Shown: positions 44,395 through 52,882, counted from the first letter of the stretch. The stretch is DNA of 64,000 bases from Fibrobacter sp. UWB5 (GCF_002210295.1 NZ_MWQH01000001.1:124001-188000), one strand, 5' to 3'. Program-made: numbers and translations. The notes: generated by a model from the sequence alone, not told the origin.

Positions 44395-47076
44395 ATGATG
44401 AAAAAAATGATTTCGTGGATGGGCGTGATGGGCGCCTTGGTAAGTTCTGCCTACGCAGCGTCGGCGACTGTTTGGTCCGCTGAAGATGGCAATGGTACGG
44501 TTCCTCCTGTAGGAGCCTGGTACAAATATCCGACTAAGACTACAAACGGGGCTACAGCCACGTTCGTGACGGATTCCATACACGGTTACAAGACGTTAAA
44601 GGCTTCTGTCAGCGCAACGAACGAAAGCAGTGCTGCCGGCATGGGCTTTGCTTGGGCCAAGAACGAGGGCGAAATTTCGCTCGCTGCTTATAAGGGTGTT
44701 TGCCTGACCTATTCTGCAACGTCTCAGTTCAGGCTCGAATTCAAGCAGTCGACTATTTCTGACTATGACTATTACGGTGTTGTCCTGAACAAGTCTACCG
44801 CCCAGAAGTCCGTCTTTATTGACTTTGCTGACTTGACACAGGAAGGTTGGGGCGATGCGGCTGATTTTGATTTGACTGCACAGCAGGCTCTCCAGTTCGC
44901 GTACAAGCAGTCTCTCGCTGCAGAAACCGGTAACTCGACAACGAATACCATTGCCATTTCGGCAGTGTCCCTCGGTAACTCTTGCGGCGGTCACGCTCCT
45001 GAATTAATCGCCACGGAGACAGAAAAGGACTTGAACGAAGGCGACACCTTGAAACTTGACCTCTCCAAGGTGTTTGCTGACGAAGATGAAGACATTGTTT
45101 CTTACTCCGTGTCGATCGTTTCTGAAAAAGCGGGCGCTGTTAAACTTGCCGATTCGCTTTACGCCAAAACGGGTTCTGTGAAGCTTGTTACGGGAGCAAA
45201 CCCTTCGGGCTCTGCGACGGTGACGGTTATTGCGGTTGATGCGACTAAAAAGTCTGCCGGGTATGTACTGACGGTGACTCCGGTTGACCGTGAAAATGCG
45301 CCGGTTGCCGTGAATGACAGCTACACGACTAAGGAAGAAACCAAGTTGGTGAAGTCGACGCTGTCTCTCGGAGTCATGCTCAATGACTATGATCCGGACG
45401 ATGATGACTTTGTTCCGCAGCTTGTTTCTACGACTGAACATGGTGAACTGGATTTTAACGAAAAGACGGGTGGCTTTACCTATACGCCGGCAAAGGACTT
45501 CTTTGGTGCCGATTCCTTTACTTACCAGTTGGTCGAATCCAAGGCTGATGACCCGCTGACTAGCAATGTTGCTGTAGTAAAGATTGAAGTGACCAATGTG
45601 AATGACCCGCTCACTATAGCAATAGTTGATTCAACGATTTCTTTCGGAGAAGCTGAATATAAGCTTGGTGATACCCTTGTGGTTCAAGAGGACTTTGAAC
45701 CGACGACGGTCATTATCCCGGTTGCAAACGTTGCCTTTGTTGACCCTGATTTTGTTGGCGAAGCTGAGGCTAAAGTCAACGTGAAGTCTAGTGGTGTTAT
45801 TAAGGTTCAGTACAACAAGATGGGTTCGAACCATTTGATTGACCTGTTGCCGATTGACAATGCGGATGGTGTTTCCAAGGTGACGATGTTTGCTGTTGAC
45901 GGCAAGGATACGGCGTCTGTCTCGTTCTTTGTGATGGTGACTCCGGTTGCGGATCCGCCGGTTGCTCTTGATGACGCCTATAGCGTAAGCGCTGGCACTG
46001 TAGCGAAGATTGCTGCTGCCGAAGGTGTGCTCAAGAATGACAAGAACCCCGATAACGCGAAGTCCAAGCTTACGGCTGTTCTGAAGGACAATGCGGCCGC
46101 TGGCAAGGTTACGCTTGCCGCAGACGGTTCGTTCACTTATGAATCTACCGAAGCTGCCGAACAAGATGTGTTCACCTACGTTGTCGTTAACGAAGAGGGC
46201 GATTCCTCTGAATTGGCCGCTGTGGTACTCACGATTGTACAGCCGCCTGTATTTATTGAAGATTCTCTGCCGTCGATTACCAAGCGTTTTGCAAACCTGA
46301 AGGAAGAATTCTCTACGAAACAGATTCGAATTCTCGATTTGCAGGACTGGTTCACGGATGAAAAGGATAAGGGCAAGTTGACCTTTACGGCTCGTTCCGA
46401 AGACAGCCTGCTGAACCCGGTGGTGAACACGACGACGAAGTACTTTGTGCTGGCCTCCGTGAAGAACGCCTGTGGTGAAACGAACTTTATCTTGACGGCC
46501 AAGAACTCTCGCGGCGGCTCCGTTGACGTTGCAATTCCGGTCTCGATCGAATGCGTGAACGACAAGCCTGTGCTTGAAAAGCTGCTGGATACCCTGTACA
46601 TTGGCGCAGGCGTCTGGAAAGATACCATAGACTTGAATGACTTCGTGACCGATCCGGATGGCGACACCTTGGTCTTCACGATTACGGAATCCAAGGCTTT
46701 GGCAGAAAAACTGAGCTGGGAACAGGAAGGCAATCTGTTCATTGCCGAAAGCAAGGATAGCCTTGCCAAGGGTACGGTAATCAAGTTCGACGTGAAGGCT
46801 GCAGATGCTTCCACTTACGTGAAGTACACGCTGGTGCTGATTGCCGACGAAGCTCCGAAGGCCTCTATCAAGCTGACGATTGCCGCTGCTCCGAAGATGA
46901 ACTGGCAGAGCGCAATCCTCGCAAACCGCGGCGCCGTGGCGCTGTTCGATATGCAGGGCCGCGTGATGTGGAAGGCCAAGCTTCCGGTCAGCGAAGCGGA
47001 CGTGCGTAACGCTGCCGCTCAGGTGCAGGGCAGAAAGATCCTGCAAGTGAACAAGCAGAGTTGGACAATCAAATAG
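44395..47076 (+). CDS. Secreted multidomain protein: carbohydrate-binding-like domain, cadherin-like repeats, T9SS-like end
   Basis: The ATG at 44395 follows AGAGG and gives a signal peptide (MMKKMISWMGVMGALVSSAYA). In 893 residues the order is: a beta-sandwich domain (about 22-205, GAWYKYPTKTTNGATATF ... SLGNSCGG) resembling Fibrobacter carbohydrate-binding modules; Ig/cadherin-like repeats with 'VNDSYTTKEETKLV', 'MLNDYDPDDDD' and 'SFTYQLVE' (Tandem-95/VCBS-like blocks, Ca2+-binding Asp clusters); a long repeat region to about 830; and a C-terminal ALFDMQGRVMWKAKL segment matching the end of the fibro-slime protein. It is probably a T9SS-secreted adhesin or cell-surface protein. Confidence 0.75.
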   Translation: MMKKMISWMGVMGALVSSAYAASATVWSAEDGNGTVPPVGAWYKYPTKTTNGATATFVTDSIHGYKTLKASVSATNESSAAGMGFAWAKNEGEISLAAYKGVCLTYSATSQFRLEFKQSTISDYDYYGVVLNKSTAQKSVFIDFADLTQEGWGDAADFDLTAQQALQFAYKQSLAAETGNSTTNTIAISAVSLGNSCGGHAPELIATETEKDLNEGDTLKLDLSKVFADEDEDIVSYSVSIVSEKAGAVKLADSLYAKTGSVKLVTGANPSGSATVTVIAVDATKKSAGYVLTVTPVDRENAPVAVNDSYTTKEETKLVKSTLSLGVMLNDYDPDDDDFVPQLVSTTEHGELDFNEKTGGFTYTPAKDFFGADSFTYQLVESKADDPLTSNVAVVKIEVTNVNDPLTIAIVDSTISFGEAEYKLGDTLVVQEDFEPTTVIIPVANVAFVDPDFVGEAEAKVNVKSSGVIKVQYNKMGSNHLIDLLPIDNADGVSKVTMFAVDGKDTASVSFFVMVTPVADPPVALDDAYSVSAGTVAKIAAAEGVLKNDKNPDNAKSKLTAVLKDNAAAGKVTLAADGSFTYESTEAAEQDVFTYVVVNEEGDSSELAAVVLTIVQPPVFIEDSLPSITKRFANLKEEFSTKQIRILDLQDWFTDEKDKGKLTFTARSEDSLLNPVVNTTTKYFVLASVKNACGETNFILTAKNSRGGSVDVAIPVSIECVNDKPVLEKLLDTLYIGAGVWKDTIDLNDFVTDPDGDTLVFTITESKALAEKLSWEQEGNLFIAESKDSLAKGTVIKFDVKAADASTYVKYTLVLIADEAPKASIKLTIAAAPKMNWQSAILANRGAVALFDMQGRVMWKAKLPVSEADVRNAAAQVQGRKILQVNKQSWTIK

Positions 47077-47209
47077 ACGAGAGAACGGGCCTACGGCCCT
47101 ACAGACGAAAGACGAGAGATATTTCGTAACGATATTTAAAAGAAAGGGCTCCGCGATGCGGAGCCTTCTCTCGTCTGTAGCCGCAGAGCGGCGTTCTTTC
47201 GTCTCTCGT
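47077..47209. repeat. Long imperfect inverted repeat with internal terminator
   Basis: Two arms of about 45 bases face each other: AGACGAGAGAACGGGCCTAC... (from 47076) and its imperfect inverse ending at about 47209 (...TTCGTCTCTCGTCT). Between them lies a perfect 8-pair hairpin, GGCTCCGC-GAT-GCGGAGCC (47147-47165), with T-rich flanks, acting as terminator for the gene upstream or for the convergent ackA. The arms share TACAGACGA and GACGAGAGA blocks. Confidence 0.6.
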
Positions 47210-48382
47210 CTACTTTACGAGTGCTTCTGTATCCAGCGCAATCAGCAGTTCTTCGTTGGTGGCGACGACCATCGCGGTCGGCGTGCCGTCCTTACTGATG
47301 ATGTGGCCGGATTCCTTGCCGTTCTTTTCGTTGCGGGCTTCGTCAATCTGGTAGCCGAGAATCTTGAGGTTGTCCATGGCCATCTTGCGGACAAGCTTGC
47401 TGTTCTCGCCGATACCGCCGGTGAACACCAGTGCGTCGATGCGCGGGAGTGCCATGGCGATGCCGCCGATTTCGCGGGTAAGCCTGTAGGCGAACGTTTC
47501 GAGAGCGATCTGTGCGCCGACGTGGCCTTCGCTTGCGGCCTGCGTCAAAGTACGCATGTCGTTAGAAAGACCGGAGAGACCGAGAAGGCCCGATTCCTTG
47601 TTCACGAGCTTGTCGAGGCGGTCGATATCGTAGCCGTACTTCTTGCTGATGAAGAAGAGAATTGCCGGGTCGAGGCTGCCGGAACGGGTACCCATGATAA
47701 GGCCTTCCAGCGGGGTGAATCCCATGGTGGTGTCTACGCACTGGCCGTTCAAAATGGCGGAGCAACTGGAACCGTTACCGAGGTGAGCGGTAATGAAGCA
47801 GCAGTCTTCCGGCTTCTTGCCCAAGATCTTGGCGGCTTCGCCGGTCACGAAGCGGTGGCTTGTGCCATGGGCGCCGTAGCGGCGGATTTTGTCTTCTTCG
47901 TAGAACTTGTAGGGGATGCCGTAGAGGTAGGCCTTGCGCGGCATGGTCTGGTGGAAGGCGGTGTCGAACACGGCGACCTGCGGGAGGCCCGGGAAGAACT
48001 TGGTGGCGCATTCCATGCCGGTGGCGTGTGCGGGTTCGTGGAGCGGGGCGAACAGCGTGATGCTGCGGATGTAGTCAATGACTTCCTGCGTGACGCGCTC
48101 GCTCTTGACGTACTTGCCGCCGTGCACCACGCGGTGGCCGATGGCTTCGATGGTGTCGGTGAGCTTCTGTTCGGCGAGGAACTTCTGCACTTCGGCAACT
48201 GCTTCGGCATGAGTCGGGCAATCGAAATTGAAGTCGATGTTGCCTTCGGGGCCCTTGGCCTTGACGTGGCCATTCACGCCGATGTTTTCGACGAGGCCGC
48301 TAGAGATGGATTCTTTGGTCTGGGTGTCGATAACGGCGAACTTGACCGAGGAGCTGCCGCAATTAAGAACGAGTACGCGCAT
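47210..48382 (-). CDS. ackA: Acetate kinase
   Basis: This 390-residue cytoplasmic enzyme makes ATP and acetate from acetyl phosphate. It starts with the ASKHA phosphate loop VLNCGSSSVKFAVID, then GHRVVHGG (substrate-binding Arg and His), VAVFDTAFHQTMP, RYGAHGTSHRFV, HLGNGSSCSAI and FTGGIGEN near the C-terminus. All are typical of AckA. No phosphotransacetylase gene adjoins. It fits an acetate-producing fermenter. Confidence 0.97.
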   Translation of the reverse strand: MRVLVLNCGSSSVKFAVIDTQTKESISSGLVENIGVNGHVKAKGPEGNIDFNFDCPTHAEAVAEVQKFLAEQKLTDTIEAIGHRVVHGGKYVKSERVTQEVIDYIRSITLFAPLHEPAHATGMECATKFFPGLPQVAVFDTAFHQTMPRKAYLYGIPYKFYEEDKIRRYGAHGTSHRFVTGEAAKILGKKPEDCCFITAHLGNGSSCSAILNGQCVDTTMGFTPLEGLIMGTRSGSLDPAILFFISKKYGYDIDRLDKLVNKESGLLGLSGLSNDMRTLTQAASEGHVGAQIALETFAYRLTREIGGIAMALPRIDALVFTGGIGENSKLVRKMAMDNLKILGYQIDEARNEKNGKESGHIISKDGTPTAMVVATNEELLIALDTEALVK

Positions 48383-48465
48383 TGTATTATCCTTTTTGTT
48401 TTAACAGCTGATAAAATAGGAATTTTGGCGTGGCGTCGCCAATTGAAAAATCTACATTTACCCCG

Positions 48466-49008
48466 ATGTTCAAGAAAATTGCAGAGTTTGACAATCGCGT
48501 GTCGGTGTATTGGACGAACCGGCATTTTTCCGCGAAGACGACGAAGTTCCTCAAGTTCTATGTGCGCCTGGGTGACGGCTACATTTGGGGCGCGTTTGCG
48601 ATGGTGCTCTTTTTGCATTTGGGCTGGTCGGCATTTTGGCCGATTTTGGCGCAGGCTTTGGTGTCGGTGGTGGTATCGCTTGGCTTGTACGAAGGCGTGA
48701 AGCTTTCTACCAAGCGGCCGAGGCCATTTGCGGCGAACCCGCAAATCAAGGCGGAAGTTCCGCCTCTCGACAAGTACAGTTTTCCGTCTGGCCATACCAT
48801 GAACAACTTGGCGGTGGCCTCGGCGGTGTTTTATGCGGTACCGCAGTATGGCTGGATCATGATGCTCTTGCCGCTCACATGGGGGCTTTTACGCGTGTAT
48901 TTTGGCGTGCATTGGCTCACGGATATTATTTGCGGTTTCTTGCTGGGCGTTTTAAGTTTTGCGATTGCGCATGCCATTTGGATTCCGGTTTCGGGAATGA
49001 TTGCTTAG
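48466..49008 (+). CDS. PAP2 family membrane phosphatase
   Basis: This roughly 180-residue membrane protein (about five hydrophobic segments) has the three PAP2 motifs: KLSTKRPRP (C1), FPSGHT (C2) and RVYFGVHWLTD (C3, with catalytic His and Asp). It removes phosphate from lipids such as undecaprenyl or phosphatidyl-type phosphates on the outer face of the inner membrane. ATG at 48466 fits a TACATT -10 that ends 7 bases before it; a GTG at 48430 is less likely because it would precede the transcription start. A small hairpin (CCCGGC-TCAA-GGCCGGG) follows the gene. Confidence 0.88.
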   Translation: MFKKIAEFDNRVSVYWTNRHFSAKTTKFLKFYVRLGDGYIWGAFAMVLFLHLGWSAFWPILAQALVSVVVSLGLYEGVKLSTKRPRPFAANPQIKAEVPPLDKYSFPSGHTMNNLAVASAVFYAVPQYGWIMMLLPLTWGLLRVYFGVHWLTDIICGFLLGVLSFAIAHAIWIPVSGMIA

Positions 49009-49053
49009 AATAGGAGATCCCGGCTCAAGGCCGGGAAGACAAATAAGGCTTAT

Positions 49054-49722
49054 ATGTTCATTCCCGCGTCAACCTTCTTCAATTCGCTTGCATCTGATGA
49101 GCGCGTATTCCTGTTGATTCGTCATGGGGAACGCAGGCATATAACTCCTGAAGATCCTGATTTCGGTGCGCATGTTGGACTTACGGAGCGTGGGCGCGAG
49201 CAGGCCTTGTCGCTTGGCAAGTGCATTCCTGCCGAAGGCGATATGAGTTTCTTTTCGAGTCCGGTAGGGCGTTGCATGGAGACGGCTTCTTGTATCGCGA
49301 AAGGTCGCGGCATTGAAAATCCGCAGGTGCAACCGCTTGATTGCCTGGCGGAATACTTTGTTCAAGATTACGACGAATATACCAAGGTGTTGCGCGCCGG
49401 ATTTTACGAAGGCATTTGCGAATGGCTGAAGAATGAGGCTGAGGGTAACCCGCGTGGCGATAAAGAAGCTTTTGCTCCGCTGCCTGCACGTTCTGAAGAA
49501 ATGCTTTCGATGATGCTTGAAAAGGGTGGCGCCCGCTTCAACATTTTTGCGACGCACGATGCTTGGGTTGTTCCGTGTCTCACGCACTTTTGCAAGATGG
49601 CCTTTACGCCGCAACGCTGGATGAATTACTTGACGGGAATGGCCGTGGTTACCGATGCGCAGAAGAATGTGAAACGGATTGTGCCCGTGACAGGCCTAGA
49701 TACCGGCTGGTTATTGTTTTAA
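49054..49722 (+). CDS. Histidine phosphatase superfamily protein
   Basis: This 222-residue soluble protein has the RHG signature LIRHGERRH (R23, catalytic H24) and a second FATHDAWVVPCLTHF (His-Asp pair). The THDAW acid/base motif is like branch-2 (acid phosphatase type) members. The substrate is unknown. The stop (49720-49722) falls inside the operator of the downstream mccB operon, so this gene must be read through or be expressed separately. Confidence 0.85.
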   Translation: MFIPASTFFNSLASDERVFLLIRHGERRHITPEDPDFGAHVGLTERGREQALSLGKCIPAEGDMSFFSSPVGRCMETASCIAKGRGIENPQVQPLDCLAEYFVQDYDEYTKVLRAGFYEGICEWLKNEAEGNPRGDKEAFAPLPARSEEMLSMMLEKGGARFNIFATHDAWVVPCLTHFCKMAFTPQRWMNYLTGMAVVTDAQKNVKRIVPVTGLDTGWLLF

Positions 49723-49750
49723 ACTATAACAAACCAAAGAAAAATAGTAT
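49710..49750 (+). promoter_or_regulatory. Sulfur-regulon operator of the mccB operon
   Basis: GTTATT-N9-TATAAC (49710-49730), then GTAT at 49747-49750, exactly 21 bases after the ATAAC start. A second imperfect copy (TATAACCAAATAG ..., from 49748) overlaps the -35. The layout matches five other promoters between 52.1 and 61.4 kb. Confidence 0.65.
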
Positions 49751-49771
49751 AACCAAATAGCCTGTTTTTGG

Positions 49772-49800
49772 TTGACAGCGTTATTGTTTTTGTCTATATT
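49772..49800 (+). promoter_or_regulatory. Promoter of the mccB operon leader
   Basis: TTGACA (49772-49777), 17 bases, TATATT (49795-49800). Transcription would start near 49807, about 195 bases before mccB. Confidence 0.75.
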
Positions 49801-49829
49801 ATCCCTATGAAAACAGTAGGAAAATATAA

Positions 49830-49892
49830 ATGACTCAAAAAATGATGGACATGTGTTGTTGCTGTTGGAGTCGATGTCGAACGGGCGACTAG
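49830..49892 (+). CDS. Cys/Met-rich leader peptide of an attenuator
   Basis: This 20-codon gene encodes MTQKMMDM, then four consecutive Cys, then WSRCRTGD. Five of twenty residues are Cys and four are Met, counting the start codon. AGGA lies about 8 bases before the ATG. It sits about 25 bases after the predicted transcription start and about 25 bases before an intrinsic terminator, upstream of the genes for turning methionine sulfur into cysteine. This is the layout of a ribosome-mediated attenuator: shortage of charged tRNA-Cys (or tRNA-Met) would stall the ribosome in the Cys (or Met) codons. Small hairpins (GTCG/CGAC at 49876-49889, TTTTAG/CTAAAA at 49894-49913) lie between it and the terminator. 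Confidence 0.75.
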   Translation: MTQKMMDMCCCCWSRCRTGD

Positions 49893-49918
49893 TTTTTAGG
49901 CTTTTATCTAAAACAGAT

Positions 49919-49953
49919 TCCCGCTCGGTTTTGTCTCCGGAGCGGGATTTTTT
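49919..49953 (+). terminator. Attenuator terminator before mccB
   Basis: TCCCGCTC (49919-49926) pairs with GAGCGGGA (49940-49947), followed by T48-T53. It stands between the leader peptide and mccB, so transcription must get past it for the operon to be made. Confidence 0.85.
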
Positions 49954-50002
49954 ATTCGAATTTAAACATTAAAAGGCGCAAGGCGCTAAAGGACTTCAAA
50001 AA

Positions 50003-51163
50003 ATGTCAAATTCAAAATACATTGAAACGAAACTCATTCACGGCGGTATCGATGGCGATAGCGTAACAGGTGCAGTCAATGTACCTATCTACCAGACTTC
50101 TACCTATAAGCAGGCTGGTCTCGGCGAAAATACCGGTTGGGAATATTCCCGCACGGGTAACCCCACCCGCGCCGCTCTCGAAGCGTTGATTGCCGACCTC
50201 GAAGGCGGTGTGGCAGGTTTTGCTTTTGGTAGCGGCATGGCGGCTACCTCTACGGTGCTTTCGCTGTTTAAGCAGGGCGATCGCATCATTATCTCTAGCA
50301 ACGTTTATGGCGGAACCTTCCGCGTTTTGGACAAAGTATTCAAGAACCTCGGCATTACCTATTCTATTGAAGATACGACCGATTTGGCAACGCTCGATAC
50401 CAAGGTGACGCCCGATGTGAAGGCCTTCTTTATCGAAAGCCCGGCAAACCCGCTCCTGACCGTGACGGACTTGGCTGGCGTCGCAGCCATCGCCAAGAAG
50501 CACGGAATTTTGACCATTGTCGATAACACCTTCATGACTCCTTATTTGCAGCGTCCGCTGGAACTTGGCGCCGACATCGTGGTGCATTCTGCGACCAAGT
50601 ACTTGGGCGGCCATAGCGATGTGGTGGCTGGCCTTGCAGTGACCAACAATAAAGGAATCGCGGAAAAGCTTGCGTTCAATCAGAATGCCGTGGGTGCGGT
50701 GCTCGGCCCCTTCGATTCGTTCCTCCTGATTCGCGGTATCAAGACTCTTGGCGTGCGCCTCGATCGTCATACCGAAAATGCAGAACGCATCGCCCGCTAC
50801 CTGGAACAGCATGAAGCTGTAAAGCACGTTTATTATCCGGGCCTTCCGACCGCTCAGGGTTACGAAATCAACAAGAAGCAGGCCAAGAACGGCGGCGCCA
50901 TGATTTCGTTCGAACTGTACGAAGGTTACGACATCAAGAAATTCTTCAAGGCCCTGCAGCTGATTTCACTGGCTGAAAGTTTGGGCGGCGTCGAAAGCCT
51001 TGTATGCCATCCGGCTACCATGACCCATGCCTCTATTCCGAAGGAAATTCGCGAAAAGGTGGGCATTACCGACGGACTGATTCGTTTGTCTGTAGGTATC
51101 GAAAAAGTCGATGACATTATCTTGGATTTGAACGCCGGCATCAACGCCGCGAAGGAAGCATAA
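50003..51163 (+). CDS. mccB: Cystathionine gamma-lyase/synthase family enzyme (MccB-like)
   Basis: This 386-residue PLP enzyme of the Cys/Met-metabolism family has YSRTGNPTRAALEALIADLEGG (48-69), FGSGMAAT and K199 in HSATKYLGGHSDVVAG. Size and sequence fit cystathionine gamma-lyase (MccB) or gamma-synthase rather than MetY. The next gene, 1 base on, is a cysteine-synthase-like protein; the mccA-mccB pair in Bacillus subtilis converts homocysteine to cysteine by way of cystathionine. That is, reverse transsulfuration; the lyase direction is inferred from the partner. An attenuator with Cys and Met codons lies upstream. Confidence 0.9.
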   Translation: MSNSKYIETKLIHGGIDGDSVTGAVNVPIYQTSTYKQAGLGENTGWEYSRTGNPTRAALEALIADLEGGVAGFAFGSGMAATSTVLSLFKQGDRIIISSNVYGGTFRVLDKVFKNLGITYSIEDTTDLATLDTKVTPDVKAFFIESPANPLLTVTDLAGVAAIAKKHGILTIVDNTFMTPYLQRPLELGADIVVHSATKYLGGHSDVVAGLAVTNNKGIAEKLAFNQNAVGAVLGPFDSFLLIRGIKTLGVRLDRHTENAERIARYLEQHEAVKHVYYPGLPTAQGYEINKKQAKNGGAMISFELYEGYDIKKFFKALQLISLAESLGGVESLVCHPATMTHASIPKEIREKVGITDGLIRLSVGIEKVDDIILDLNAGINAAKEA

Positions 51164-51164
51164 T

Positions 51165-52076
51165 ATGCATTACTATGAATCGATGCAATCTTTAATCGGG
51201 AAGACTCCGCTTGTAAAGCTTACGCACGTGGGACTCCCCGAAGGTGTAAACCTGTTTGCCAAACTGGAGCTCTGGAATCCCTCGGGTAGCGTGAAGGACC
51301 GCACCGGCCTTTACATGGTGAACGACGCGATTGAAAAGGGCCTCCTGAAACCGGGTGGAACCATTGTCGAAGCCACCGCAGGCAACACCGGCCTCGGCAT
51401 CGCCTTCGCAGCCCTCAACCGCGGCATCCGTGTGATATTCGTGGTGCCCACCAAGTTCTCGCAAGAAAAGCAGACGCTCATGCGCGCTCTCGGAGCAGAA
51501 CTCATCAACACCCCGCGTGAAGACGGAATGCTCGGCGCCGAAAAGAAAGCCGAAGAACTCCTGACGCAAATTCCGGGCTCCGTATCGCTCAGGCAGTTCC
51601 GCAACATGTCCAACCCGCTGGCCCATTACGAAACCACCGGCCCCGAAATCTACGAAGATTTGGATGGACAAGTTGACTACGTGGTGGCAGGCGCAGGAAG
51701 TGGCGGCACCTTCAGCGGCATTCTCAAGGCGCTCAAGGAACGCAATCCGAACATCAAGGGCGTGCTCGCAGACCCCGTAGGTTCTACTATGGGCGGCGGC
51801 GAACATGGCGACTACAACATCGAAGGAATTGGTAACGATTTCATTGCCGACACCATGGACATGTCGCTCGTAGATCAGGTCATCAAGATTAACGATGACG
51901 ACGCCTTTGGCGGCGCTCGCGAACTCGCCAAGAAAGAAGGACTCATTGCAGGCTCCTCTTCGGGCGCAGCATTCACCGCAGCCAAAAAGCTCATCGCCTC
52001 GGGTGCCCGCGGAAACATCGTGTTCGTAGCCCCCGACCGCGGCGATCGTTACTTTAGCAAGGGATTGTACGAGTAA
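51165..52076 (+). CDS. mccA: Cysteine synthase-family enzyme (MccA/CysK-like)
   Basis: This 303-residue PLP fold-type II enzyme has K44 in NPSGSVKDRTG (Schiff base), ATAGNTGLGIAFAA, GAGSGGTFSGI (PLP phosphate) and SGSSGAA-type SSSGAAF near the C-terminus. Stand-alone enzymes of this length make cysteine from O-acetylserine and sulfide (CysK) or cystathionine from O-acetylserine and homocysteine (MccA). Position next to mccB, one base after its stop, favours MccA. No heme or CBS domain is present. A strong terminator follows. Confidence 0.9.
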   Translation: MHYYESMQSLIGKTPLVKLTHVGLPEGVNLFAKLELWNPSGSVKDRTGLYMVNDAIEKGLLKPGGTIVEATAGNTGLGIAFAALNRGIRVIFVVPTKFSQEKQTLMRALGAELINTPREDGMLGAEKKAEELLTQIPGSVSLRQFRNMSNPLAHYETTGPEIYEDLDGQVDYVVAGAGSGGTFSGILKALKERNPNIKGVLADPVGSTMGGGEHGDYNIEGIGNDFIADTMDMSLVDQVIKINDDDAFGGARELAKKEGLIAGSSSGAAFTAAKKLIASGARGNIVFVAPDRGDRYFSKGLYE

Positions 52077-52108
52077 AAGTCACTAGTTGATATTACCTCT
52101 GTCTTCAA

Positions 52109-52136
52109 AACTCCACCAGGTTGGTGGAGTTTTTTT
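52109..52136 (+). terminator. Terminator of the mccB-mccA operon
   Basis: ACTCCACCA (52110-52118), short loop, TGGTGGAGT (52122-52130) and a T run. Confidence 0.9.
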
Positions 52137-52145
52137 GATACGGAT

Positions 52146-52186
52146 GTAATAGTTTTCTTTTATAACAACCGATAGTTAAATAGTAT
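52146..52186 (+). promoter_or_regulatory. Sulfur-regulon operator of the AhpD-like/ABC operon
   Basis: GTAATA-N9-TATAAC (52146-52166) and GTAT at 52183-52186, 21 bases after the ATAAC start. Confidence 0.6.
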
Positions 52187-52197
52187 GTGTTTATGCC

Positions 52198-52226
52198 TTG
52201 ACTAGGGTAAAATCTTATTCTATCTT
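52198..52226 (+). promoter_or_regulatory. Promoter of the AhpD-like/ABC operon
   Basis: TTGACT (52198-52203), 17 bases, TATCTT (52221-52226). The -35 lies 36 bases after the ATAAC of the operator. A small hairpin (GGTGC-GAA-GCACC, about 52276-52288) precedes AAGGAGAG. Confidence 0.65.
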
Positions 52227-52306
52227 AAAGCCTACAAAAATGGTAGGGAATAAAACCTAGCATAACAAAACAATCGGTGCGAAGCACCACAAGGAGAGTA
52301 TAAACA

Positions 52307-52861
52307 ATGGCTAGAGTACATTTAAAACAACCGAATGAATTGACTGGCGAAGCAAAGGCTGCTTACGAAAAGTTGGATGCTGCTGGCAAGGTGACCAACA
52401 TGAAGTTGGTGATGCTCCAGGATTACGGTATCTACAAGGCTTTCATGGGCTGGTACGATGCTTGGGAAAGCCTCGAAAAGACGGTAGGTCTGCGTGCTGC
52501 AACGATTTTTGCACACTCGGTTTCTACGACGAACGGCTGCCTTCTCTGCTCGCTGTTCTTCATTAGCGACCTGAAGGCTCTGGGCCTCGATCCGAACAAC
52601 TTCGAAACTTCGGAAAACGAGAAGCTTTTGCAGCAGCTGGGCCAGCAGATCGTGAAGGATCCGACAAAGGTTCCGGACGAACTTTTCGAAGGTCTTCGCA
52701 AATTCTATACCGACGAACAGATTATCATTATCGTTGGTTTTGGCGCTCAGATGCAGGCGACGAACAACTTCAACTCTGTCTTGGGTGTCGACGTTGACAA
52801 GCGTCTGTTGCCCTTGAAGGAATTGTTCAAGCCGGCAACTTGGAGAGAAAATATCAAGTAA
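52307..52861 (+). CDS. Carboxymuconolactone-decarboxylase/AhpD-like protein
   Basis: This 184-residue all-helical protein has the AhpD-type redox pair in SVSTTNGCLLCSLFFISDLKALGL (Cys-x-x-Cys, residues about 78-81). AhpD-like proteins reduce peroxidase partners or act as thiol oxidoreductases; others in the superfamily lack redox activity. Here it is first in a sulfur operon, separated from the transporter genes by a terminator-like hairpin. The ribosome binding site AAGGAGAGTATAAACAATG resembles those of the other genes of the regulon. Function in sulfur metabolism is inferred. Confidence 0.75.
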   Translation: MARVHLKQPNELTGEAKAAYEKLDAAGKVTNMKLVMLQDYGIYKAFMGWYDAWESLEKTVGLRAATIFAHSVSTTNGCLLCSLFFISDLKALGLDPNNFETSENEKLLQQLGQQIVKDPTKVPDELFEGLRKFYTDEQIIIIVGFGAQMQATNNFNSVLGVDVDKRLLPLKELFKPATWRENIK

Positions 52862-52882
52862 TTTGTACTCTCCGTACAACCC

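Noticed and set aside
38208-47046. Long antisense frames under the two surface proteins (38208-40292 and 45631-47046)
   Set aside because: Both oppose genes with signal peptides, domains and ribosome binding sites; the antisense products lack any such support.
49807-49833. Alternative 8-codon leader ORF (MKTVGKYK) at 49807
   Set aside because: It has no ribosome binding site and ends just inside the start of the better-supported Cys-rich peptide; it may at most affect that start.
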